64,000 nucleotides of DNA from Alphaproteobacteria bacterium (lineage in GTDB: Bacteria; Pseudomonadota; Alphaproteobacteria; UBA8366; GCA-2717185): contig JAJFJB010000297.1 in the NCBI GenBank assembly GCA_021774435.1, positions 1 to 64,000 on the forward strand, given 5' to 3'. Position numbers and translations under genes: made by a program. How positions within the stretch are numbered: the stretch's first letter is position 1; every line of letters starts with the position of its first letter. Shown piece after piece: positions 30,200 to 39,453 of the stretch. The notes under the pieces are model-generated. The model did not search any database. It was not told the origin of the DNA and worked only from the letters and a program-made list of their open reading frames with translations.

Positions 30200-31588
30200 T
30201 TGATCCGAATTACACGGAATCCCGAATTGCACGATCACGATGTCTTCGCAGAAAATGGACCGGCCGTCGCGCGTAAACCGCTGACGCAGCACGAACTCGA
30301 TGAGATCATCGCGCGGCACGGACGGTTCCTACGACATGAAAGAGAAGGCATTTGGGCCAGCTTTAAGCTCATGGACCTGTCGTATCTGGACCTCTCTGAT
30401 CGCGATTTGCGTACCGCCGATTTTACCGGAGCCGACTTACGTCACACGCGTTTGATAGGGTCGAACCTTAACGATACGATCATGTTTGCCGTCGACCTAC
30501 GCGAAGCCAATCTGACGCGCGCAACACTCGATCGTAGCGATTTGCGAGGCTCCAGCCTGCGCCGCGCCAATTTGACCAATGCGAGTTTAATCGAAGCGGA
30601 CTTGCGGGCCGGCCGCCTCTATAATCGGGATAGTCATGGCGAGTATCGCACGGTGCGAGACAAGCGCTCGCTAACCGACCTTGCAGCGGCAATCCTGACC
30701 GGCTCCGATCTTACCCACGCAAAGCTGGGCGATGCTCTCATCGTGGAAACCGATCTGACCGACGCCAATCTATCCGAAGTCAATCTGGAACGGGCGGATA
30801 TGACATCTTCGATCCTGACAGGCGCAAACATGGCAGGATGCAATCTAAGCGAAACAAATATGACAGATGTCATTCTGCATGGGGCGGTGCTGACTGGCGC
30901 TCGGCTCGATCAAACGAACCTGACAGGCGCCGACATGGTCTGCGCGATCCTAGACGGTGTCGATTTTTCGCGGACCGACGTATCCGGTGCTACCGTCCCC
31001 AAAGGCATTGAGGAAATCGAAGCCGATCTGGCGACGATTTTTGAGGAACACCATGTCTGGGTTACGCAAAAGGGCGCTAAAGGCGCGCGCGCGGAGCTTC
31101 CCAGGTTTATTCTGTCCGATCAGGATTTTGCCTCTGTCAATCTCTCGATGGCGAACCTCGCTTACAGCAAATTCCGCAATACGAATTTCTCGCGGGCGCA
31201 CCTCATCATGGCGGATCTGAGTTTTTGCGACCTGCGTGGCGCCGATCTCAGCTACGCCGACTTGCGCGGAGCCGGGCTGACGCGGGCAAATTTGACGGGT
31301 GCCGATCTCACCGGTGCGCTCCTTGGGCCCGTTCCCATGGAAGGCACGGTAAACCGGGAATGGACAACCAATCTCCAGCACTCTCGGCTTAGAGAGGCCC
31401 GCCTTCGCGGCGCGGATCTGCAAGCCGTCAACTTGGAAGGCGCGGATTTGACGGACGCCGCCCTCAACGACAGCGACATGCGACGTGCCCTTCTTACCGA
31501 TGCCATTATGACCGGCACCGATTTGCGTGGCGCCGACCTTACCGGTGCCGATTTGCGGGGCGCCATTGACGTTCGGCGCGTTAACTAG
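30200..31588 (+). CDS. Pentapeptide-repeat protein, two repeat blocks
   Basis: TTG start; long A(D/N)LxxA tandem pentapeptides, e.g. LRGADLSYADLRGAGLTRANLTGADLTGALL. Confidence 0.92.
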   Translation: MIRITRNPELHDHDVFAENGPAVARKPLTQHELDEIIARHGRFLRHEREGIWASFKLMDLSYLDLSDRDLRTADFTGADLRHTRLIGSNLNDTIMFAVDLREANLTRATLDRSDLRGSSLRRANLTNASLIEADLRAGRLYNRDSHGEYRTVRDKRSLTDLAAAILTGSDLTHAKLGDALIVETDLTDANLSEVNLERADMTSSILTGANMAGCNLSETNMTDVILHGAVLTGARLDQTNLTGADMVCAILDGVDFSRTDVSGATVPKGIEEIEADLATIFEEHHVWVTQKGAKGARAELPRFILSDQDFASVNLSMANLAYSKFRNTNFSRAHLIMADLSFCDLRGADLSYADLRGAGLTRANLTGADLTGALLGPVPMEGTVNREWTTNLQHSRLREARLRGADLQAVNLEGADLTDAALNDSDMRRALLTDAIMTGTDLRGADLTGADLRGAIDVRRVN

Positions 31589-31641
31589 CGAACAAATCAA
31601 AACGGCACTTTTGCGTACTGGGCTGGTCATCCTGTCGGTAG

Positions 31642-31674
31642 CGTTGTTTCATGTCCCAGCGGGACGAAACAACG
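31642..31674. promoter_or_regulatory. Bulged perfect inverted repeat just upstream of the SDR start
   Basis: cgttgtttc-at-gtccc-agc-gggac-gaaacaacg: 9+5 bp arms, ends 13 nt before ATG 31688. Confidence 0.6.
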
Positions 31675-31687
31675 AACGAGGAATGTC

Positions 31688-32473
31688 ATGAACAGGGTAG
31701 ATGGCAAGATTGCGCTCGTCACCGGCGGCGCGCGTGGAATTGGTGGTGAAACGGCTAGGCGATTGGCGCAAGGCGGCGCAAGCGTCGCAATTACCGACCT
31801 GTTGGAAACGGAAGGTAAGGCCCTTGCCGGCGAAATAGTAGAGTCCGGCGGCAATGCCATTTTCCTCACGCACGACGTCACCCGGGAGGACGCGTGGCAA
31901 CAGGTCGTGGCTGAAACCGAACAGCGGCTCGGTCAACTTGATATTTTGGTGAACAATGCCGGGGTCTGGTCACGTGGCGTTATTGAGGAAACATCGGTCG
32001 AAGATTTCGACCGGATCTGCGCCGTTAACTTGAAAGGCGTTTTTCTCGGCACCAAACACGCCATTGGCACAATGAAGAATCGGCCTCCCGACGCCGATAG
32101 CGCGTCGATCATAAACCTTTCATCCACAGCCGGTCTGGTCGGATCGGCAACGTCCGCGGTCTACAGTATGACAAAGGGCGGTGTGCGGTTGTTCACGAAG
32201 TCGACGGCCATCGAGGTGCGGGCACGCGGCTACAACATTCGGTGCAATTCCGTGCATCCCGGAGCAACGGAATCACCGATGCAGGACGATATTCTCGCCA
32301 CAAGCAATATGAGTCCTGACGAAATCATTGCCTTTAAGGCGACCCGCAATCTCTTGGGGCGTTACGGCGAACCAATCGATATCGCAAAAGCGATCATGTT
32401 CCTTGCATCGAACGATTCAGCGTTCATGACAGGCTCGGAAGTCGTCGTCGACGGCGGCTATACCGCGCGCTGA
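31688..32473 (+). CDS. SDR family NAD(P)-dependent oxidoreductase
   Basis: ALVTGGARGIGGETARRL; NNAGVW; YSMTKGGVRLFTKS; VVDGGYTAR. Confidence 0.94.
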   Translation: MNRVDGKIALVTGGARGIGGETARRLAQGGASVAITDLLETEGKALAGEIVESGGNAIFLTHDVTREDAWQQVVAETEQRLGQLDILVNNAGVWSRGVIEETSVEDFDRICAVNLKGVFLGTKHAIGTMKNRPPDADSASIINLSSTAGLVGSATSAVYSMTKGGVRLFTKSTAIEVRARGYNIRCNSVHPGATESPMQDDILATSNMSPDEIIAFKATRNLLGRYGEPIDIAKAIMFLASNDSAFMTGSEVVVDGGYTAR

Positions 32474-32481
32474 ACGATAGC

Positions 32482-33183
32482 CTAAACGCCGAGATAGCGA
32501 GCCCGGAGTTCGGACGTGGCGGTCAGTGCCGCACTGTCGCCGGACCACACGATCTGGCCTTTTTCCATGATGTAGTGCCAGTCCGCCAGCCGCATCAGCG
32601 CGTCCAAGTTCTTGTCGATGACCAAGATAGCCAACCCCTCGGATTTCAGTTCCGCCAGGCAACGCCAAATTTCCGCGCGGATCATCGGCGCTAACCCTTC
32701 CGTCGCTTCGTCGAGGATCAAGAGCTGTGGATTGGTTAGAAGGGCACGCCCAATCGCCAACATCTGTTGCTCGCCGCCAGAAAGGGCGTTACCCATATTG
32801 TCGGCACGTTCCGCCAGGGTCGGGAACATCTCGAACACCCGCGCCACCGTCCACGGATTTGCAGACCCGCGCCGGTTGGCCGCCGTCGCGACCAAATTTT
32901 CCCGTAAGGTAAGATTCGGAAAGATGCGCCTGCCTTCCGGCACCAGGGCCAGCCCAGCGCGTGCGATCACATGGCTGGGCAATCCCTGCAAAGATTGATC
33001 GTTGAATCGCACTCGTCCTGTGCGCGGTGGGTTCAAACCCATGATCGAATTGACTGTCGTCGTTTTGCCCATCCCATTACGACCCAGCAACGCGACAACC
33101 TGGCCGCTTCGGACTTCCAGACTCACACCGAACAGTGCCTGGCTCATGCCATAGAAAGATTCGATCGCCTCGACCGCCAGCAT
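32482..33183 (-). CDS. livF: Branched-chain amino acid-type ABC transporter ATP-binding protein
   Basis: LLGRNGMGKTTTVNSIMGL; LSGGEQQMLAIGRALL; LLILDEATEGLAP. Confidence 0.92.
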   Translation of the reverse strand: MLAVEAIESFYGMSQALFGVSLEVRSGQVVALLGRNGMGKTTTVNSIMGLNPPRTGRVRFNDQSLQGLPSHVIARAGLALVPEGRRIFPNLTLRENLVATAANRRGSANPWTVARVFEMFPTLAERADNMGNALSGGEQQMLAIGRALLTNPQLLILDEATEGLAPMIRAEIWRCLAELKSEGLAILVIDKNLDALMRLADWHYIMEKGQIVWSGDSAALTATSELRARYLGV

Positions 33184-33932
33184 TACGCGTCCTCACCCAA
33201 ATAGGCGTGGCGCACCTGGTCGTCGTCGCGGATTTCCGTTGGCGTACCCGTCGCAATGGCGCGCCCTTGAACAAGCACGGTGATCCGGTCCGCAAGCGCA
33301 AATACCGCATCCATATCATGTTCGACCAACAGGATCGCGACGCTGCCTTTAAGCTCCTGCAGCAATTCAACCATACGGGCGGATTCGTCCCCGCCCATGC
33401 CCGCCATTGGTTCATCGAGCAATAGCATCGCAGGACCGGTCGCCATCGCCATCGCCAACTCCAATTGGCGTTGCTCGCCATGCGCCAACTCACCGGCGAT
33501 CACATTGCCACGTGCACCCAAACCGACGCGATCCAGAACTGCACGTGCGGGTTCCCGCAACGACGGATCTTGGCCGGCCTTACGCCAGAAACGAAAACTA
33601 TGCCCATCATGGGCCTGCACGGCCATGGCGACATTGTCCTCCGCCGTAACATCGCGAAAGATGCTGGTGATTTGGAAGGACCGTGCCAGTCCAAGTTGCG
33701 CCCGCTTGGGTGGCGCCAGACGCGTGACGTCGGTTCCCGCAAACCGGATCGTGCCGTCGTCGGGCCGCAAGGCACCGGAAATTTGCGCGATGAATGTCGT
33801 CTTGCCGGCACCGTTCGGGCCGATTACCGCGTGCACCTCGTCTGGGGCAACGTCTAAACTGACGCTATCCGTGGCGACGAGCCCACCGAATGTCTTAATC
33901 AATCCGGATACATTGAGCAGCGGTTCACTCAT
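33183..33932 (-). CDS. livG: Branched-chain amino acid-type ABC transporter ATP-binding protein
   Basis: IGPNGAGKTTFIAQISG; GEQRQLELAMAMA; start taken as MSEPLLNVSG. Confidence 0.92.
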   Translation of the reverse strand: MSEPLLNVSGLIKTFGGLVATDSVSLDVAPDEVHAVIGPNGAGKTTFIAQISGALRPDDGTIRFAGTDVTRLAPPKRAQLGLARSFQITSIFRDVTAEDNVAMAVQAHDGHSFRFWRKAGQDPSLREPARAVLDRVGLGARGNVIAGELAHGEQRQLELAMAMATGPAMLLLDEPMAGMGGDESARMVELLQELKGSVAILLVEHDMDAVFALADRITVLVQGRAIATGTPTEIRDDDQVRHAYLGEDA

Positions 33933-34860
33933 CGGACCGGGTTCCCAGCAGACTATTGATACCGCCGCGCAGGAACAGCACGACAAGGATCAAGAAAGGG
34001 CCAAAGATGATCTGCCAATGATCTGTTAGATCGGAAAGAAATTCTTCCAGCAATAAAAACGCGAAGGCGCCCAAAACCGGACCGAATAGGCTGCCCAGTC
34101 CACCGAGCACGACCATGAAGATCAGCTCGCCTGAGCGCGTCCAATGCATCATGTCGGGGTTGACGAAATTGGTGAAATTTCCGAGCAGCAAGCCGGCCAA
34201 CCCGCAAATGACACCGGCGATCACGAAGGCTGTCAGCTTGTAGCGGTATACGGGATAACCGAGCGCCTGTAATCGCGCTTCGTTGGACTTCGCGCCACGT
34301 ATGACAACGCCAAAACGCGAATTAATCAATCGGTGAACCACGAAGATCGTGAAGAGGAGGCAGACGAAAACCACATAGTACAGGGCGATCCCTTCTTCCA
34401 GGTCGATCAGGCCGGCAAACTCGCTACGGACATCGATCACCAAGCCATCATCCGCACCATATTCATCGACACTAACGCCCAGGAAATAAAGCATCTGGGC
34501 AAGCGCCAGCGTGATCATGATGAAATAGACACCGCGCGTTCGAAGCGAAATCGCGCCGAATATCAACGCCAGAAGCGCAGAAACAACGAGTCCCACCGGC
34601 CATTGGATAAACCCGTCATAAATCTCGTAGTAGGCAAAAATTCCGACCGTGTAGGCACCAACACCGATATACACGGCATGTCCAAAGCTGATCATATTGC
34701 CATAACCGAGCAGCAAATTCAGGCTGATGGCCGCGATGGACAGGATCATCGCCCGCGAAAACAACCCGATATAAAACGGTTGATCCAGCAAAGCGATCGG
34801 CAATAAGGCGACCCCCACCAGGAACAACGTCATTACGACAGTGCGCCGGGAAATCACCAT
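33925..34860 (-). CDS. livM: Branched-chain amino acid-type ABC transporter permease
   Basis: ISLNLLLGYGNMISFGHAVYIGVGAY; N-terminal part of the 507-aa ORF overlaps livH and is spurious; start MVISRRTV. Confidence 0.9.
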   Translation of the reverse strand: MVISRRTVVMTLFLVGVALLPIALLDQPFYIGLFSRAMILSIAAISLNLLLGYGNMISFGHAVYIGVGAYTVGIFAYYEIYDGFIQWPVGLVVSALLALIFGAISLRTRGVYFIMITLALAQMLYFLGVSVDEYGADDGLVIDVRSEFAGLIDLEEGIALYYVVFVCLLFTIFVVHRLINSRFGVVIRGAKSNEARLQALGYPVYRYKLTAFVIAGVICGLAGLLLGNFTNFVNPDMMHWTRSGELIFMVVLGGLGSLFGPVLGAFAFLLLEEFLSDLTDHWQIIFGPFLILVVLFLRGGINSLLGTRSDE

Positions 34861-34865
34861 CGACC

Positions 34866-35789
34866 TCAGCCACTCCGGGGCGCAAAAAGACCTTGCGGCC
34901 GAAAGAACAGTACGACCGCCATCAGAACGTAAACCAGCATCGCCGACAAGGCCGGCGCAGCGGTCTCCGCGGCATTGCCGGAGATCAATGTCTTCAGCAA
35001 CAGGTCGAGAAACGACCGGCCCATCGTATCGATAAGCCCCACGATGAGCGCCGCCACGAAGGCGCCTCGAATTGATCCAATGCCGCCAATCACGATGACG
35101 ACAAAGGCGAGGATGAGGATTTCCTCGCCCATGCCGATATTCACTTCGATGATCGGACCCGCCATCATCCCGGCCAATCCGGCTAGGGCTGCACCGAGCC
35201 CAAATATCAACGTGAAAAGCATCTTCACATTCACACCCAACACGCCCACCATATCGCGGTCCGAAGCGCCGGCACGGATCAGCATGCCGATACGGGTTTT
35301 GGCAACCAAGACGTAAAGCCCCAACGCAACAACAAGTCCAACGGTGATGATCAAAATACGGAATGTCGGATAGAAGACATCCGCCATGATCTCGATATTG
35401 CCGTCGAGCCAACCCGGAAGCGGGATCACCAACCCTTCTGGGCCCCAAACGATCCGGGTCAACTCATTGAAGAACAGGATAATGCCGAACGTCGCGAGCA
35501 CTTGATCCAGATGGTCGCGTGCATAGAGCGTTCGCAGCGCGACCATTTCAACAATGATTCCGAGAACCAATGTCGCTGGCAATGCCAACAGCACGCCAAT
35601 GACAAATGAGTCCGTCCAGTCCGTGAATGTCGCACAGAAAAAAGCGCCGGCCATATACAGCGAGCCATGCGCGAGATTGACCAGATCCATGATTCCAAAG
35701 ACCAGCGTCAAGCCCGCAGCCAGCAGGAAAAGCAGCACGCCGAGCTGAAACCCGTTTAACGTCTGTTCGAGTAGGAGGGCCCAGGTCAT
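34866..35789 (-). CDS. livH: Branched-chain amino acid-type ABC transporter permease
   Basis: VFGIMDLVNLAHGSLYMAGAF; ARTRIGMLIRAGA-like KTRIGMLIRAGASDRDM. Confidence 0.92.
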   Translation of the reverse strand: MTWALLLEQTLNGFQLGVLLFLLAAGLTLVFGIMDLVNLAHGSLYMAGAFFCATFTDWTDSFVIGVLLALPATLVLGIIVEMVALRTLYARDHLDQVLATFGIILFFNELTRIVWGPEGLVIPLPGWLDGNIEIMADVFYPTFRILIITVGLVVALGLYVLVAKTRIGMLIRAGASDRDMVGVLGVNVKMLFTLIFGLGAALAGLAGMMAGPIIEVNIGMGEEILILAFVVIVIGGIGSIRGAFVAALIVGLIDTMGRSFLDLLLKTLISGNAAETAAPALSAMLVYVLMAVVLFFRPQGLFAPRSG

Positions 35790-35835
35790 ATCGTGCGTCT
35801 GAAGTTAGTTACGAAGTCGCGACTTGAGCGGTTTT

Positions 35836-35922
35836 CCCCTCACCCTGCCCTCTCCTGAGAGAGAGGGTTCAATAGGTCATATCCTAATCCCTCTCTCCTT
35901 GGGGAGAGGGCCGGGGTGAGGG
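35836..35922. repeat. Long inverted repeat of the CCCTCACCC...GGGTGAGGG intergenic class
   Basis: ccctcaccctgccctctcc .. ggagagggccggggtgaggg outer arms plus gagagaggg/ccctctctc inner arms. Confidence 0.85.
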
Positions 35923-35956
35923 AACTATCGGTAATTCCGTCTAAAGCCCGAGACCG

Positions 35957-37138
35957 CTACATCTTGCAGTCCTTGGCATAGGTATCGACATGCTCCTTGA
36001 GCACAACCTGCCGAGCCGCCGTCGTCCAGACTCCATCGCTATCCTTCACCACTTCACGCAGATAGAAATTCTGCACCGGGAAGTGGTTCTTGCCATATTT
36101 GAAAGGACCGCGGACGGACGGAAAATTCGCCTTCGCCATCGCCGCACGCATACCGTCCATGTTTTTCAGATCGCCGTTAACCGCTTCCACCGCACTCTTG
36201 ATCAGGAACACCGTGTCATAGGTCTGGGCAGCATAGAAGGAAGGATAACGGCCATATTTCTTCTTGAAGCCTGAAACGAATTTCTTGCTCTGCGGCGTAT
36301 CCAGATCGGGTGCCCAGAACTGCGTCATGAAGCTGCCCATAACGCCGCTGAGATTTACCTTCTGGAATTTCGGCAAGCTAATCGAGTCGACCGTAAAGAC
36401 AGAATAAAGTGGAATCTGTCCACTCAGTCCGGCCTGCTGGTACTGCTTCATGAACGCGCCGCCGGCCTTGCCAGGGTAGAAGATGAAGACGCCATCCGGC
36501 TTAGCAGCACGCGCCTTGGCCAACTCAGCGGAAAAGTCGAGTTGGCCCGGCCATTTCGTCATATCCTTGCCGATGATCTTGCCCTTGAAGGTGCGTTCTA
36601 CGCCCGCGACCATGTTCTTGCCGGCGGCGTAATTCGGCGCGATAACGTAAAGCGATTTGACGCCGCGCTGGTTCAACACCTCGCCCATCGCCATCGGCGT
36701 CTGATCGTTCTGCCATGACGTCGAGAAGAAATTCTTATGACATAGCTTGCCCGCTAATTGTGAGGGGCCGGCGTTAGAGCTGATCAGGAATTTGCCCGCA
36801 CCCAGCACCGATTTGCGAGATGCCAGCAGCACATGAGACCAGATATAGCCAGCAACGAAATCGACATCGTCCTTCTGGACGAGCTTATCGGTTTTCTGTT
36901 TGCCAATTTCTGGTTTGAAACCATCATCCTCATACATGACCTTGACATCGAGACCGCCCATCTTGCGGCCTATATCCTCAAGGCCCAGCTCGAAGGCGTC
37001 CTTCATATCGCGGCCGATCACACCTGCCGGCGTCGTCAGCGTCGTCACAAAACCGATCTTCACTTCAGCAGCCTGGGCGGTCGCCGCAGCGAACGTAGCT
37101 GCCGCGACCAATCCGGCACCGATTGTTCTTAAAAGCAT
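35957..37138 (-). CDS. ABC transporter substrate-binding protein (LivK-like)
   Basis: Signal peptide AAATFAAATAQA; VKIGFVTTLTTPAGVIGRDMKDAFELGLEDIG; Peripla_BP_6-like; adjacent livHMGF. Confidence 0.92.
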   Translation of the reverse strand: MLLRTIGAGLVAAATFAAATAQAAEVKIGFVTTLTTPAGVIGRDMKDAFELGLEDIGRKMGGLDVKVMYEDDGFKPEIGKQKTDKLVQKDDVDFVAGYIWSHVLLASRKSVLGAGKFLISSNAGPSQLAGKLCHKNFFSTSWQNDQTPMAMGEVLNQRGVKSLYVIAPNYAAGKNMVAGVERTFKGKIIGKDMTKWPGQLDFSAELAKARAAKPDGVFIFYPGKAGGAFMKQYQQAGLSGQIPLYSVFTVDSISLPKFQKVNLSGVMGSFMTQFWAPDLDTPQSKKFVSGFKKKYGRYPSFYAAQTYDTVFLIKSAVEAVNGDLKNMDGMRAAMAKANFPSVRGPFKYGKNHFPVQNFYLREVVKDSDGVWTTAARQVVLKEHVDTYAKDCKM

Positions 37139-37354
37139 GACATTCCTCCCTATCGTGACACCGCGCTTGTGCGCGCGCGGCTTTGTAATTTCTATACGGG
37201 TTTTACGCCCGTTTTCTTGAGCAATGTCAAGGTGGCAGCATGGCGCGGCCAGCTACGGGCAAGCACCGATGGCGCTGGTCCGTCGAAGGCTGTGGCACAG
37301 CGCTAACAAACACTTAACGAAACCACCTGTATAGCGATAGTTCAGCGCAACAGA

Positions 37355-37972
37355 TTGACATTAGACCCAATCGGACCTGGCCCGGCATTTCAGAAGCGAA
37401 AAATGGCAGCGCAAACGATCCGTACCCAGAAAGATCTCCGGCTATTGCCGCAGCCACGCCTAATCCTCACGGCGAAACCTTGGGTGCGCAAGCTCACGAC
37501 AATTTTTCTCGCATTTGGCGCTTTGCTGTGTTCGGCCCTCGCATTAGACGTTACAGGTCCCAGCGCCCATCTCTATGCCATCGGCGCTACAATCGCCGCG
37601 ATCGTCTGTTGCTCCGTACTCGTACTTGCGCGGCCTTACGACTGGCGCGCATGGGTCAACGTAGCAGCTACCCTGGACGGCCTGTATGTCACGGCTGCTC
37701 GCACGCGGCTCGTCTTCGTACCCTGGCACGACGTGCTGGATATCGGAGTCGAGCGCATGTTCACCGGAAAAGGCGGGCCACGGAATTTTCCGAGGCTCAA
37801 GCTTCGGCTGTCTGAGGCGGATTGGTCGCTTTTCGGCAACCTGTCCAGCATCAAGGGCACCGGCCCCGTGCGCAGTTACATATTTTCACCGGTCAGCGGT
37901 TCCGCGGAACTGGTGGTGGAGCAGCTCAAGGCCTTTCGCGGCAATAACAAACCGGCCAAATCGGGCACCTGA
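37355..37972 (+). CDS. Hypothetical membrane protein with two TM segments
   Basis: ORF with plausible coding character and no overlapping gene; start possibly MAAQTIRT (37403). Confidence 0.55.
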   Translation: MTLDPIGPGPAFQKRKMAAQTIRTQKDLRLLPQPRLILTAKPWVRKLTTIFLAFGALLCSALALDVTGPSAHLYAIGATIAAIVCCSVLVLARPYDWRAWVNVAATLDGLYVTAARTRLVFVPWHDVLDIGVERMFTGKGGPRNFPRLKLRLSEADWSLFGNLSSIKGTGPVRSYIFSPVSGSAELVVEQLKAFRGNNKPAKSGT

Positions 37973-39439
37973 CTATTCGTACCGCGCGCGCAGTACGTTC
38001 TTGCGCACTTTGCCGACCGCCGTTTTCGGCAATTCCGCCACGAACCGAACGATCCTAGGCACCTTGTATCGCGCAAGACGAGACTCACAATGGTCAATTA
38101 ACTCTCGCGCATCCGCAGTGCCCTCGCCGGCGCGGACCACGTAAGCCACCGGCACCTCGCCAAGCCGGCCATCGGGAATGCCGATGACCGCGCATTCCGC
38201 GACGGCGGGATGACCAAACAGCACGTTTTCGATCTCCACCGGATAGATGTTCTCGCCGCCTCGGATGATCATGTCGCGCAGCCGCTCGACCAGCGTGTAG
38301 AACCCGTCTTCGTCGCAGCGCACCGCATCGCCGGTCGCGATCCACCCGTTGCCGTATTTGTAGAGCGCTTCGGTCGCTTCCGGATCGCCATCGTACCCAA
38401 GTAGGGCATTGGGTCCGCGGCAACACAGTTCGCCGACCTCCCCCGAGGCAAGCGGTCCGCCATCAGGGCCGAGCACCGCCAATTCCACCCCGTCGATCGC
38501 CTGCCCGATGCTGCCCACCTTCGCTGGCAAGTCGGCGCCGCGCCGCACGGTCAGGGCGCCGAGCTCCGACTGGCCGTAATTCTCGATGAACTCGACCCAG
38601 GGTAGGGTTTCCATCAACCGTGCCAGCACTGGCGCCGGCATCGGCGCACCGGCATAGACGACGCGGCGCAACGTCGCCAGCCGCTCGGGCCGGAACGCCT
38701 CGTTTGCCAGCAGGTCGATCAGCTGCGTCGGCACCATGACCGTGGCCGTGACGCCTTGGTTTTCCGCTTGCTCGAGAAACGCGCCAGCCTCCCAGCGCTC
38801 GAGCAGCACACTGGTTGCCCCTGCAGCAACCGCCGGCTGAAAGCAGACGAAGAGGCCCGCGACATGCGACATCGGCGTTGAGACGCAGACCACATCGTTC
38901 TCCGTGAACCCGAACGCCTTGGCGATGGCATGCGCCTGCCCAGCCCGCGCCCGGTGGCTCACCAAAACGCCGCGCGGCTGCCCCGTAGTACCGCCGGTGT
39001 AGGTGATGCAGAATGGGTCGTCGGGGGAGAGGACGATGTTTTCGATGGACGCATTGCCCGACGCGAAGGTTTTAAAATCCTCGCCGAACCGGATCATTTG
39101 GATATCCGTCGCGATTTCCATGCCATCGTGAAACAGCATCTTGGATTGGGATCGCGCAAGCAGATCGCGCACCTCGTCCGTGGTATTGCGCGGCGACAGG
39201 TTCACGAGCACTGTCCCCGCCCGCACCGACCCGAAATATAGGGCTGCGTAATCGCCACAATTTCGGCTCAGCACTGCAATTCGGTCGCCTTTTCCAAGGG
39301 TCGCCGCACGAAGAGCGCGCGCAACCGAATCGGCCGCCGCATCCAGCGTCGCAAAATCCAGTTGGGCGTCAGCAGCAACGATGGCAAGCCGTTTGCGGTT
39401 TTGGTTCGCGCTCTGTTTTAGAAGGCTTCCAGCGAGAAT
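37973..39439 (-). CDS. Class I adenylate-forming enzyme (acyl-CoA synthetase-like); start codon uncertain
   Basis: ITYTGGTTGQPRGVLVSH; GYDGDPEATEALYKYGNGWIATGDAV; DMIIRGGENIYPVEIE; possible ATT start at 39439. Confidence 0.9.
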   Translation of the reverse strand: MLAGSLLKQSANQNRKRLAIVAADAQLDFATLDAAADSVARALRAATLGKGDRIAVLSRNCGDYAALYFGSVRAGTVLVNLSPRNTTDEVRDLLARSQSKMLFHDGMEIATDIQMIRFGEDFKTFASGNASIENIVLSPDDPFCITYTGGTTGQPRGVLVSHRARAGQAHAIAKAFGFTENDVVCVSTPMSHVAGLFVCFQPAVAAGATSVLLERWEAGAFLEQAENQGVTATVMVPTQLIDLLANEAFRPERLATLRRVVYAGAPMPAPVLARLMETLPWVEFIENYGQSELGALTVRRGADLPAKVGSIGQAIDGVELAVLGPDGGPLASGEVGELCCRGPNALLGYDGDPEATEALYKYGNGWIATGDAVRCDEDGFYTLVERLRDMIIRGGENIYPVEIENVLFGHPAVAECAVIGIPDGRLGEVPVAYVVRAGEGTADARELIDHCESRLARYKVPRIVRFVAELPKTAVGKVRKNVLRARYE

Positions 39440-39453
39440 GTTCGTTATTCCTT

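Noticed and set aside
30380-31580. DNA-level tandem repeat array
   Set aside because: The periodicity is the 15-nt codon pattern of pentapeptide protein repeats; nucleotide units are diverged.
33026-33043. tRNA-like ggtgggttcaaaccc
   Set aside because: Encodes NPPRTG in livF; no acceptor/anticodon arms found around it.
34861-35448. N-terminal ~196 aa of the 507-aa LivM ORF
   Set aside because: Lies inside livH in another frame, with low-complexity GRR/HRC composition; livM starts at 34860.
35836-35922. Possible CRISPR-like repeat
   Set aside because: Only one inverted-repeat unit with no spacer periodicity; better explained as a dispersed intergenic hairpin element.
37180-37225. acggg-ttttacg-cccgt-tttctt as a terminator
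   Set aside because: Only a 5-bp stem, and no plus-strand gene ends there.
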